Assembly: GCA_000733355.1 (NCBI GenBank)
Contig: JNVV01000018.1
Span: forward strand, 472,967 to 536,966
Direction: 5' to 3'
Length of the DNA stretch: 64,000 nucleotides
Source of the DNA: Falciphora oryzae
Lineage: Eukaryota; Ascomycota; Sordariomycetes; Magnaporthales; Magnaporthaceae
Of this stretch, positions 1 to 10,568 are shown in pieces (position 1 is the stretch's first letter; every line of letters begins with the position of its first letter). The notes beneath the pieces are model-generated. The model saw nothing but the letters and a program-made list of their open reading frames with translations. It was not told the DNA's origin and did not search any database. The position numbers and the translations under genes were made by a program.

Positions 1-348
1 TAGCCTCCGCGGATACGGACGCTCAGCCAGTCAAGGTGTATCCAAGCTCCGAACCCTAATAAGGGGACAGAGCATACCCAGCCCCGTACGGACGCCGCGG
101 CGTACCGACGATAACCGAAGGATGGCCGGACGGCCAAGCATAAGAAGGGCCCGAGGGACCTCCTGTAAAGGGAGTCTGGAGGGCAAGCTATCGTTTTTGT
201 TTCCTCCTACCCATTACCATAGGCTTGTTGAGCCCTGCACAAATACGACTGTTGAACTGCTGGACCTTTGAGATCTCTTTGAGAGAACCCCCCCTTTTCA
301 GGCTTGACACCGCTGTAGCTCGCTATAGTAGGGCCGAAACCTGTTACA
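1..348 (+). repeat. 3' part of an LTR, cut by the window edge
   Basis: The segment from about 141 to 348 resembles the 3' half of the 422-bp solo LTR at 17881-18302. Both share the 'cataagaagggcc' block, a CAATCG/CTATCG T-rich block and the 'GTTGAA/GTTGAG CTGCTG' stretch, and both end in TGTTACA. The 5' half differs, so this is a relative and not a recent copy. The left end is outside the window, so no target duplication can be checked. Confidence 0.5.
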
Positions 349-560
349 TTATAGGCCTCCCGCCAGTGCCACGGCCCGCACCCGAAGCTTTACAGCTGCA
401 CCGGAAGGTATTACAGCGGCTGATAGCCGCACGCACGGGGCACGGGGACTTCGACTGGTACCACCGAAAGTTCCAGCACGAAAACGACAACCCGTGCCGC
501 TGCGGAAGAAACAAGTCCCCCTCCTACCCTGTATATTGCTGTCAAAGCAGTCGAGGGCAG
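349..560 (+). pseudogene. C-terminal remnant of a non-LTR retrotransposon (Tad-like LINE)
   Basis: Immediately after the LTR end the + strand encodes a short piece with the pattern RLIAARTGHGDF...YHRKFQHE...CRCG...SP. This resembles the tail of fungal Tad-type LINE ORF2 proteins, where a conserved ARTGHGDF segment is followed by a Cys-rich knuckle. No reverse transcriptase or endonuclease domain is present, so it is only a fragment. The following stretch to about 877 shows no gene. Confidence 0.5.
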
Positions 561-1304
561 AGATATTGGAGTAGCAGGAAGATGATATTCGGAGTAGGTT
601 GGAGGCCGGAGGCCTGGCCCTGCAGAGATTTGGGATATCTTTGTGCGGGATCTACCTTGTGGAGCCTCCACCCTTATTTGACGATTGTTGCACCATGTGC
701 AAGTTTGTTCGGTCACGTGTAATTCTGATTAGTAATAGTGCACGAGCTGTGTGGCCGTAGACGCGTTCAGTGCAAATTTTGCAGACCGCTCGTCGAGAGG
801 GACACAGTCGGGCAGAACGGAATCAATCAACAATTACGTCAGATCATCTTTGGTCATTACGCTGTGCAACAACGATAAGTCGGTGCACCCCCTGTCCGCG
901 CACCCCCCTGTCCGCGCACTAGCTTAGGAAATAGCCTCAACAACAACGATATCTTTGTGATGCTAAAAAATAAGGCTATCCAATAACAATAATCTCATCC
1001 TGTATATCATCCTGTTCAGCTTCTTCCGGAAATTCCAATAGTGCTTCTGGATCCATCAAAATCCCCCGTCTTTGCAGGTAAACCTGCCTCCCAAATACGA
1101 ATGTCTGGTTGGGATCCGGAATAACCCTCTTCCTTTTTCTTTTTTGTACTGCCTCCAACTGTGCCTCCAGCGCTTTGATTTTTTAGGAGGCTGTAGTGAT
1201 TTCCAAATCCTTTAGTTCAAAGCCCTTCCAGATTTTCCTAAACCACAGCCGCTTCGTAGGGGTAGTCGGGATAATGCGGGAAAAATCCTCGATTTGGCTG
1301 GCCA

Positions 1305-1475
1305 TGTCACTGCATGGAGGGCTAGAGAAAATGGCGGCAAAGAAGATTGGTATTGGGAAGGAAGCCAGGCCGGAGGCCTGGGGCCTGGAGAAAATCTCTA
1401 TCTACTGTGGCCTGGAGGCCCGTGTGGAGGCCCGAGCACGTGACGGGCCCGTAGGGGCCCCTACGTGCCGTGACA
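1305..1475. repeat. 171-bp solo LTR with GGCCA target duplication
   Basis: The insert starts TGTCACTGC and ends GCCGTGACA, so it has TGTCA...TGACA ends. It is flanked by a perfect 5-bp duplication, GGCCA, at 1300-1304 and 1476-1480. The empty site exists in copy 2 of the host transposon (around 55100), where the sequence runs straight across. Its 3' half is rich in GGCCC/GGGCC inverted repeats. Orientation cannot be told. Confidence 0.8.
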
Positions 1476-1638
1476 GGCCAACTCCCGAGTTTTTTTGGGG
1501 GTCCCCCAGTCTTTTTTGGCAGCGGTTGGTAATTTAGGGGATTGTTGCTTTGCTTTTCTTTTATGCGGAATAACGGGGGCAGGCTTAGGGGCATTGTTAT
1601 TGTTGTTTTCGAGCAAAAGCCGGCTCATAAAGGGTTTC

Positions 1639-2264
1639 TGTTAAGTTTGGGAGGTCAAATCGGGGATTTGCAGCGCAGTCACAGTGGCCAGCAGGGTCTC
1701 GGTTAGTTGGATTGGGCCCTGACAGGCGCTATAAATAGCGCTGTCGGGGCCCCAAGCTTAGTGGGTGGAACAGGCTTGTATTGCAGTTGAGGGGCGCCAA
1801 CAATCGCTTCCCTCATATACCCACCGACATCGATCCCGCGGGTTCTCCGCCGTGGGGGCTTCCGGTGCCGCAAGCGATTTTCCGAAAAATTATTTTGTAT
1901 GGGATTTCCAAAAAATCGACCCACGGCCACCAAACCCATCTCCGCGTTGGGCCTCCAATTCTAACTTGTGCAAATTGACTCCTGACCAATTCTGTGCAGG
2001 GTAGATGTGCAGGGTAGGCGAGTCAGTGCGACCCACAACGGCTGACTTGGGTGTTTAGGCATCCTACAGGAGCTACAGGCTACCTTCAGGCTTTCGGTAA
2101 GCGCTGTAGATGCTGTAAGCCACCCCCGGGTACGCTATAAGCCCTGCCCGCTACTCCTGTGCACAACCCCACAACAGTACAGGGTAGATAATCTAATAAG
2201 AGTAGTACATGGTAGGTTGGGCCTATGCACCCAACCTAAGCTAAATACATTAGTTCTTTTAACA
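1639..2264 (+). repeat. 626-bp solo LTR with GTTTC target duplication
   Basis: It starts TGTTAAG and ends TTTTAACA, and is flanked by perfect GTTTC copies at 1634-1638 and 2265-2269. The unoccupied site is seen in transposon copy 2 near 55258. A TATAAATA box at about 1730 lies inside an imperfect inverted repeat (1721-1745), which gives the sense strand. A second 626-bp copy lies in opposite orientation at 26980-27605. Open frames inside it are shared by both copies only because the LTRs are alike; they are not genes. Confidence 0.88.
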
Positions 2265-3728
2265 GTTTCGCCATATTAACCGGCCATAACCCCGATGCTT
2301 TCCAACCCGATTTGATATTAGCTTCGATAACGGCTTTGTTTCGTGCGTTTCGATAAGCTATAAGAAACTTTCGTTTCCCAACTGCCGTAAAGCAGCAAAA
2401 AAATGCCTGGCCCATAATAATAGCCCGATATTATAATTTGAGGGGTAAATAAACTGATAAGTCGAGTGGTTAAAAAACGTAAGATATATGGGCAGGTAAA
2501 TATAGGAGAAAAACGTCGTTTTAATAGCAAAGAAATTGGAAACGCTTTGTAACGTGTAATCCGTGGCCGTCGAGGATTAGGAAACGGGGGCCGGGGGGGT
2601 CGGGCCGGGTCCCTGGGAGGAAGACTTTTTGCAGCCATTTTATAGCCGTACGGTTTGTAGTCCAGCCGTTATCCGTACAGGTGAATTCCCAATCCTCGAA
2701 TTGGCCGTTTCTATCCGGGAACCATTAGTTTTGCACATGCTTTCCTTTAAAAATGATAAGGGGCCGTTGCTTAACCCCTGTTGCCGAAACGCATTCGATG
2801 AAGGAGGTTTATTGCCGTGATCCCGGCTCTTTTTTGTGCAACGGCCGGGTCCCCGCGAATCTCAAAACAAGTCCGTTGCCAGTCCTGCCCTTTTAGAAAC
2901 CGCCCTCATCCATATTGTGGCGGTTTTAAGGGGGGATTTCCTTAATCTTAGGGATATTTAGCTTTCGCCACCATTTCGTAATTATTTCCGTAGTGGCACC
3001 GTTTATACGGGCTTTTTCCATAGCTTTGCTTTTATGGACTTGGATCTTTGGATTCCGGGCCAAAAATCCGGCTGCCTAACGCTTCCCAAAAGGTGCTTTG
3101 TCGCCTGCCGTATGGAGGATCTTTTGCGCATAATAACGCAATTTTCCGTAGGTTAGGGGAAGCCCTAAGGCGGCTTGGATGGCTACCCATTTGGCCAGGT
3201 GTTTTTTTTGCACCGCGGAAAGCCGTTGGAACCGCTCTTGTGCTTGCTGATAGGGCTCGGCCCCTTTAATGCGGCCTCGTAGGGTGGACTCAGGTATCCC
3301 CTAATCAAAGGCGGCCGCCCGCCGGGACCAGCCCTTTCGCATTAAGGCGAAGGCCTCGGCGACGTTTTCTTCTGTCCAGCCCTTTTGCATCGACTTGGCT
3401 ACAGAATGCACCAAAAATGAAGTCAAACGGATGAATTTTGATCAAAATATGGAAGATATAAAGTGTGCGTGGTGCCCGGGCCGAAAGATACATTAGTGCG
3501 CGGACAGGGGGGTGCGCGGACAGGGGGTGCACCGACTTAAGGGTTTCCGGTCCCAACTCCTTTATCTACAGTTAAGGTCCTACTGGCCGTGACAAGTGCC
3601 GGCCCTTTAAAGAGACGGCATCGTCCTCGATGCTAAATATAACAACGCAATGTTTTCCTTCTCTTTCGCCTTTGTGGCGTTTAGTTCTTGCGCGGGCGTT
3701 CACGGCTGCGTTTGACCGGAGTAGGTCC

Positions 3729-4530
3729 TTAAGCCTTAGGGGCGTCGTTGGTTGCTGGGAAAGGGCCGTTGGCCGGAGCATTGACCTTGCCCTTAAGTGC
3801 GGTTAGCGTTGCCTGCGACTTTTCGTAGGCCTCGACTACTTTGGGTGCGTGCTTGAGGTCGGCTTTGGGCTCCCAGGTGCCCTCGTGGTCGCCGTATCCC
3901 TTCCAGACCACGTAGTACTCGATAGCGCCGCCCCTTTTGACCCTGTGGTTGGTGATGCGTTTAACCTCGAACGATTTGTCGTCGGGGTTGCCAGGGTCGT
4001 CGGATTCGTCGTTAGCCGGGGTGTAGTTGACGGGACTAGGTGGTGCTGGTACTCGCTGGAAGGGGTCGTTTTTGGCGTGGTAGCGAAGGAGGTGCTGGAT
4101 GGATATTACTGGGTGAATCCTAGTGCCGTTGGTGGGTAATTCGAGCTCGTAGGCCAGGGGTGAAACCTTCTTTTTGATCGTGTAGGGTCTTTGGCGAAGA
4201 GGGGCTGTTTTGTTGTTTACAGTTCCTCCGCGCGGCTTGTAGGCGGCACCCATTTTCAGCCAGACTTGGTTTCCCTCGTTGAACTTTTTATGGCGGTGCT
4301 TGCCATCGTATAGCCTTTTTATTTCGGAGGCAGCGAGGTCCATGACGTACTGAGCCTTACGCCGGAAATGCTTACGTATGTACTGGAGGTTAGGTGTGTC
4401 CTTTGGGTTTGAGTTGGTAAGGCGAGTAACAGGTCCAGGGAGCTTGAATCCGAAAAGAAATTCGTGCGGTGAGCAGTCCGTGGCCGACGTGGTTGAGTTG
4501 TTGATGTCCCACTGGAGTGCAGGGAGAATG
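3729..4530 (-). pseudogene. Gypsy-type integrase C-terminus with chromodomain (5' truncated)
   Basis: The minus-strand frame stays open to the junction at 4530. It encodes the end of an integrase core (EFLFGFKLPGP; RRKAQYVMDLAASEIKRLYD), an integrase C-terminal segment (GNQVWLK...LRQRPYTI...ELELP, IHPVISIQHL), and a chromodomain around 3830-3980 (RVKRGGAIEYYVVWKGYGD...TWEP). It belongs to the chromovirus branch of Ty3/gypsy. Unlike most transposons here it is GC-rich and free of stops, so it looks young or unmutated. The upstream part of the element was removed at 4530, where another LTR begins. Confidence 0.8.
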
Positions 4531-5375
4531 TGTCACACGGAAGAACCCGTGGACCTAACTAGTCGGCATCACGAGTCGGCCTCACGGAGGGTCGAAGACC
4601 CGCATAGGCGGTCAACGGCCCTAAGGCCAAGCGGTGAAGGTCGGAAGGCAGTGTGAATCATGTACTCGATATTTCGCACGGATCACAAAGGGTCTATATA
4701 AACCCTGCCATCTCCTATGTCCTTCACGAAAGATTCCTTCCTCCTCAAGCATCTCTTGAGCCCATAGAAAGATTATCTGCAATTTAGAGATTCTTTCTCC
4801 AAGCCGTCTTTAACCCCTTGTTACAGTTATAGATTTTATAAATATAGGAGGAAAAGTCAGATATTTTATCTGCTGGGAAGGATATCCCCGCAAAAAAAAC
4901 TGGATATAGGAACATTAGGAGCATTTCGAAGGCGAAAGGGCTAGGAAGGAAGTATTTAACTTCCACCGTACCAACCCGGAAAAACTAAAAAACCACAAGG
5001 TGCTAACTACAATTTCAGCCTTTAAAAAACAAACTGACTAAAGGTTCGAAGCGCGCCCTAAGAAAAGAAGGATAGTGTTATACGGAAAACTCCGTTAACC
5101 CCGCATCGGCGCACGGACCTACCAGGCGATTATGGACCCGGCGGGGCTTTAGAAAATGCCCAATATGCATCCAGGCCCAACGCCGAGGATCAAAACAGCT
5201 ATATACCATGTAGCTACGTATTTCGCACGGACCACAAGACGGTTTATATAATCCCGGTCCGGAAGCTATAGCCTTCTCGAGGGATCCTGCTTCCTCAAGC
5301 ATCTTTTGAGCCCATAAAAAGATTATTAGCAATACAGAGATTCACCCCTCCAAGCCGTCTTTAACCCCTTGTTAC
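4531..5375 (+). mobile_element. Defective short LTR element (295-bp LTR family)
   Basis: A complete 295-bp LTR (4531-4825, TGTCACACGG...CTTGTTACA, with a TATATAAA box near 4695) is followed by about 390 bp of non-coding DNA. A 5'-truncated second copy of the same LTR ends at 5375. No flanking duplication is found (GAATG before, ATTAC after), so rearrangement is likely. Related solo LTRs lie at 31109-31403 and 55685-55969. No protein is encoded between the LTRs, as in non-autonomous (TRIM-like) elements, but simple deletion is also possible. Confidence 0.6.
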
Positions 5376-6494
5376 AATTACCTGGAACAATTCCCGCTTC
5401 TCGCTACAGTATCTTTCAGATGTGATAACCAAAGACTACCAGTTAGAATTATGTTGATAGTGACAAGAAAAAAAAAGAAGAAAAAACCAAACATCCAATG
5501 GAAAATGCGTAATAATTACCTCACCTCGAACCGGGTATGTTTATCGTGCGACTTGGCCAATGGGTCATCCTTGGTAGACTTGCAAATCAGTTCGCATCTT
5601 CTGTGATCTAATTAACACCGGGCAATCATAAGACGCCGTGAGATCGCGGGGCACTGGCGGAAGCATGTGTCAACTGAAACTCGGCTACCCTGGGACGCAA
5701 CTAGAGTGCGAGCAAGATTCGGGAGAAAAGACTGAAACACCCACTTATCTTGACCCTCGGAAAGAACAGTGCAGCTCCTATAAGATTAATGTGACTACCT
5801 ACCTATATATGCAGCAGTCCGAGCTGGGCCCATACACCTACGCGAGGTGGGGCATGGTTCCTGTATGGTTGCTAGCTCCAAAAGGGCTGATAAGCGAGGG
5901 CCAGTATTCGTGGATGGGAGGGGAAATCCCGTTTTCGCATTTACCGCCGCGAAATCGCAGCCTATCAAATACGTAGGGCTTTGTGGCCCTTTGAGGGGAG
6001 AAGCTTTTGATGCCCAAAGTAAATGGGCAGAAATTCAATAGGCATGAAGGATTGGCTGTCCGGCTCCCCACGGAAATGCCGCGTCAGAAAGTTGGGCACC
6101 GCTAGAACAATCGAGGGTAGGGCCGCAACCTCTCGTCCTGGAGAGCACTAGTTATCCTGCTTGATGAGGTTTCAAGCATTGTGTCACTATTTATCAGTAA
6201 TTAATGCGACACCATCTGTGCCCCCGGCAGGTCATACCTTTGAACATTGCCCCTTCCAGCTCACTCCTCAATATCTCATTCCCAGGCCTAGCAAGCTTGC
6301 AAAGTTGGCAGGTTTCAAGATCCTGCGATAGTCTGCCGGATTTCTCAGCTTGGGTGTTTTGGGCATCTCCCCCCTCGGCCTCTCGAAAAATTCTACCCCG
6401 CCTCCCCCACCCGCTACCTCCTCGGTCGATCCAGTTATCCAGGTTACAAATCAGCATCCCAAGCCTAGGACGCGTCACAGGCTCAATAGGCAGG
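5376..6494. other. Intergenic stretch, no supported gene
   Basis: No reading frame here shows a recognisable domain, good splice structure or family resemblance. It separates the transposon remains from the patatin gene. The last few hundred bases would contain the promoter of the gene starting at 6495, but no clear TATA box is seen. Confidence 0.4.
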
Positions 6495-9400
6495 ATGAAT
6501 TCTCCCTCGGACCTATGCTCTCTGTGTGAAGAGGAGCCCGGCGTTATCTACTGCGAGAAATGCGGTTTGTTTCTATGTCCGGGCTGTCGGGGATTTGGGA
6601 AGCCGCATCGTGAAAGGAATCCTAGTCACCCTCTCGTGGCGCCTGAAGAATATGCGTACCGATGAGTGATGGGATTCGCGCAAAAAAGCTATTAACCGAG
6701 CCCTAACTCTAACATGCAACAAAAGCCAACGGATCGAGGGCATCTTAAACCCTTGCAAGAATCGAGATCGCAGGGAGGAGTTTATTCGAGAGCGTGATGC
6801 CCTTTGGTTCTCTGTGGCTCAGGATGTGAACCAAAGCCTTGCATTCGAGGAGCTGCCTCGATTCTCCGACGTCATAGACGAGCATCGAAAGAGGAGTGGG
6901 TTGGGCGTCGAAACACCATGCTTCCCCGGCATAATTTCTTTCACCGGGAACTCCGGCGCCGGGAAGAGCACACTCATCCGGTTTCTCATGGAACATCCAT
7001 GGGACAAAAACAACCGTCTCAGCAACAACAAGAAAATGCCGGACCCCATGATCCCCGTCCTTGGCTTCTCCGAGGGCACCGTCTCAACATCGTCGGATAT
7101 CCACCTATACTGTGACCCAGTCTCCCGCGACAAACAGCGCCCCCTCCTGTTCGCCGACTGCAAAAGCTTCCACGGCGGCGAAACTCCGATGTCACTCCAA
7201 GAACGACAAGACCAGCAGAGCGCTGCATTGCGCTGTCGCAACATAAATGCGATCCCGGGGGGGCTGGAGAAGCTGGCCACTCAACTTGTAGCCAGCACAA
7301 TCATTGGCATCAAAAGATCTCTGCGACAAACAGGATGTCAAGAAACCCGACACGCGGCGATATCGAACCTCTTCCCAAAGCTGCTTTACAACATATCCGA
7401 CGTTGTGGTGCACACAATCAACCCCACAAGCGCCAAATCGCTGGAGGGAGACATTGCTAGCATGCTGCAATGGGCGCAAAGCTCACAAAAAACGGCTGTC
7501 AACAAAGGCACCAAGCCGCACCTGATCATCGTCCTAAACAGGTCAGGAGAGGATCGCGACTGGGACCCTGCAAAGAAGACGGCCAGGGTCTTTTACGAGC
7601 AGCGAATGTCCATGGAGGGCAACCCGGCCTTGAGGGCGGAAAAAGAGAGACTATCTCGGCTCGGGTACACTGTCAATACGCTGGAGCAGCTCCTCACGTT
7701 CTCGTATGCGACGGTGCAGTTCATGAAGCTTCCAGACTACTCCAAGCTCGGCCAGTTACTTCTGCCACAATTGCAAGTCCTCCACCACATGGTGGAAGCT
7801 GCCTCAGCAGCGGCACTAAAACACAAGGCAAAGTCCCGGATGCAGCTCTCATCTGTGGACCAGGACATGTTTTTCAAAATGGTGTTCGATCACTATTCCG
7901 ACAGCCAGGAGAAAGCATTCGATTTCATGGAAACCCTGATTTCGCTTCATCCCTTGCCTACCACCATGGCCTCCAACCACTACAGATTCATGCGCTCCGT
8001 CAACCGATCGCTCGACACCACCATCGAGGAATTCGTCAGCCTTGTAACACCGATCGCGGCCCTGGCAATTGCTCTGGATGTCTACAGCCACCGAGAATAT
8101 CCACGAGGGACACTGGCAGAAATAGTACTTGGCTGCGCGAACGGTAACGGCGACACATACCAGCAGCAATTATCAAAAGCGCTAGATCAGTTCATTGACA
8201 CATGCTGTCCTTGCGAGTTTTTCGATACCGAGGGAAATCGGTGTGTCAACACATTCAGAGGTCACCAAGAAACTCATCAAGACGCTACTGGGCGATGTAT
8301 AGGTACCGGTGGCTGGAGCTCAACTGCAAAGGGCTTGAAAGACCTGTTCTTTGCGCAGATGGGCGGACATTGGGTATACATCAATTCCAAAATCCCCCAG
8401 ACCGACTTCAAGTCGATTCGAAATTTCCTTTGGAAAGTCTACCAGTTGGCTTACCCCAAGCTGTTCGGGTTCGTCAAGACGCTTGATGTCGACAATTCCA
8501 TCAGCTGCGTCTGGTGCATGGCGAAACAGTCTCGTGAGACCTTACCCTGTGGACATAGAATCTGCGACACTTGCATTCCTCACGTCGCCAAAGAGTGGGC
8601 TAGCGATGCCAGAGTCACGGAAATCACGGAATGCACGCTCCATTGCGTGCCCGAGATACTCTCCCCGCCGTTGCGTATCTTTAGATTTCCTGACTATATA
8701 GGACACCGGATCCTAAGCCTTGACGGCGGTGGCGTGCGAGGTGTTGTGGAGCTCACGATACTGAGCGCAATCACGGCCAGGTTGGGCAACGAGTTTCCGG
8801 TGAATAGGTTTTTCGACCTCATCGGAGGTACAAGCACAGGAGGCATCATTGGGCTAGCTCTGGCCATCCAAGACAAGCGACCGCAAGACCAGCTTTCCAT
8901 GTTTAAAACGCTCTGCGCGGGCGCTTTTAGAAACATTGGGGGAAATCCCTTGACACAAGCTTGGAGATCGTGGTGGACCGCGTGCAAATACAACGCATCT
9001 GCTCTCAAAGCCCAAGTCAAAACCGCCCTCAGCGACTGTGCGGAGCTTCCCCTCCTAGGGGCAAGGGTATGTTGTCCCAGTCCACAGTTCTGGAAGGAAC
9101 AGGTGCTAATCGTGACCATTCACTATCGTCACACCCACTAGACCCAGGGCAGCGGTACTAATCTGCTCGACTCGACGAAGGTCTTCGTCACGACATATGT
9201 TCATAGGGGCCGGAACATATGCGCTGTTCTTACAAACTATTTTTCCCCTCCAGCGGACGGGGGTAAGTCGACATGATCTCAATGCTATATATGGGGTTCA
9301 GCAAGAGCTTACAATTAAGCAATGTAAGCGGACTATCTCATCGATACCTCCTGCGACAGTCCCCTAGGGCAGTTTAAGGTTTGGGAGGCTGCCATGGCAA

Positions 9401-10367
9401 CATCGGCAGCTCCTACCTACTTCCGACCATTCGAGAAGAGAGGGGGCTGGTCTTTCCAGGACGGAGCTTTGCTTGCAAACAATCCGGCCAGCATTGCCTT
9501 ATCAGAACACAACAGGCTATGGCCCAATTGCAGCGACGGACACCCGGACGTTCTCGTCTCCATTGGTACAGGCTTCTCCCCAGCCATTAATGGAGAGGGG
9601 TATGAGCATTTCTGGCCCGGGATGCGGGTTTACCGAACGTTGATGGCGGTTTTCAAACAGAACCTTGACAGCGAAGCCATCTGGAGTAGGGACTTTGCCG
9701 CACGAGAAAGGGAGAATCCTGCCCGCTATGTGCGCTTAAACCCCATGTTCGCATCGGGGGCTCCAGAACTAGACGACGTCAATGCCGTTCGGAGTGGCAC
9801 CATCGAAGCAGCAGCAAGCGCCTATCTAGCCACAGATGCCGGGCGGGCGAAGGTTGCACTTGTCGCGGATCGCCTCATATCCACATCCTTCTACTTTGAA
9901 CTCACGCCGAGTAACGGGGAGAAGCAGAACAGAACCAACTACCTCCATATCGAAGGTACTTGATGCCATCGCGAGCCACAGTGCCGCCAATACATACCAG
10001 GGAAAACTACTGAGCCTTTGGAAGCAATCTGCTGACACAACACCTGAATGCCTTCACAGGTGCAATCCGCTGCCGGTTCATCGAGGGATCGGAGACTTTC
10101 AAAGCATTCGGGCGATTCTGCAAAACGCTCGTCAAGCCAGAGTTTCAGTTGTATTACGGGGGCGCCAAGCACGATCATTGGCCTCTGACCAAAGCACAGC
10201 TCGAAGAGATGGCTGAGCATGGCGTCCTCAGCCGCAAGATCGGATTTTCATTCCCCATCGGCGAAGCCCAGTTCGATCTGGTGCTTTATGCCGACCGTAT
10301 GACGCCCAATTCCTCTTTGAGCGGCTCTCCAATGCAGCTGAGCAAACTTCATATTTCGAAGGCTTGA
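6495..10367 (+). CDS. B-box / GTPase-like / RING-like / patatin phospholipase protein
   Basis: Five exons (6495-6655, 6726-9066, 9181-9262, 9329-9955, 10060-10367) give 1172 aa in one frame. All junctions are GT-AG and phase-consistent; the 9263-9328 intron is the least certain (another acceptor at 9367 also fits). Residues 8-47 form a B-box-like zinc finger (CSLC...CEKC...CPGC...H...H). Residues 128-136 are a P-loop (GNSGAGKST), with a DCKSFHGGE G3-like motif at 198 and LNRSGED near 325. This suggests a GTPase fold rather than NACHT or NB-ARC. Residues 648-670 are RING-like (CVWC...CGHRICDTC). The patatin domain follows: GGGVRG near 720, GTSTGG near 754-759 with the catalytic Ser, and DGA with the catalytic Asp at 906. 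All patatin catalytic elements are present. An intracellular NTPase-controlled lipid hydrolase is inferred; no signal peptide is seen. Confidence 0.82.
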
Positions 10368-10568
10368 GGAAGATCCGGTTGGTTCCGTGGGGTCGGCATG
10401 AGAGAGGAAGAGGGGATTGCCTCAACGGGCAGATGATAGGTAGCTGTTGAGGCTCACACAGGAATGCAATTAGGAATTCTTTTCTTTATCAGTAGGTAGT
10501 CCGGTTGCCGCAAGGCATGCGGAACTGGCCAATACATTGAAGCCGATTACCGGGCCAGGCAGCCCCCG

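Larger units (their letters stand above)
976..3390 (-). pseudogene. Broken pogo-type transposase (family A copy 1)
   Basis: Reading the minus strand from about 3390, a pogo/CENP-B-like N-terminus (MQKGWTEENVAEAFALMRKG) is followed by helix-turn-helix-like sequence. Next comes a DDE region with an LxLDGHGxHVT-like motif and a YLPAH...PLD-like stretch near 2480-2560. The basic tail near 976-1158 is rich in KRKR and acidic residues. The frame is broken by stop codons (mostly of the TGG-to-TAG/TGA and CAA-to-TAA type) and by two inserted LTRs. It cannot encode an active enzyme. The family call comes from the motif order plus the TA target site. Confidence 0.75.
878..3537 (-). mobile_element. pogo/Fot-type DNA transposon, family A copy 1, with two nested solo LTRs
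   Basis: The ends are long terminal inverted repeats beginning AGTCGGTGCACCCCC, with an internal GTGCGCGGACAGGGG-type direct sub-repeat. A TA dinucleotide flanks each end (876-877 and 3538-3539), as expected for Tc1/mariner-pogo insertions. Removing the two nested LTRs and their duplications leaves about 1.85 kb. That matches the emptied length of copy 2 at 54692-58644. The transposase is on the minus strand and is broken. Confidence 0.85.
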
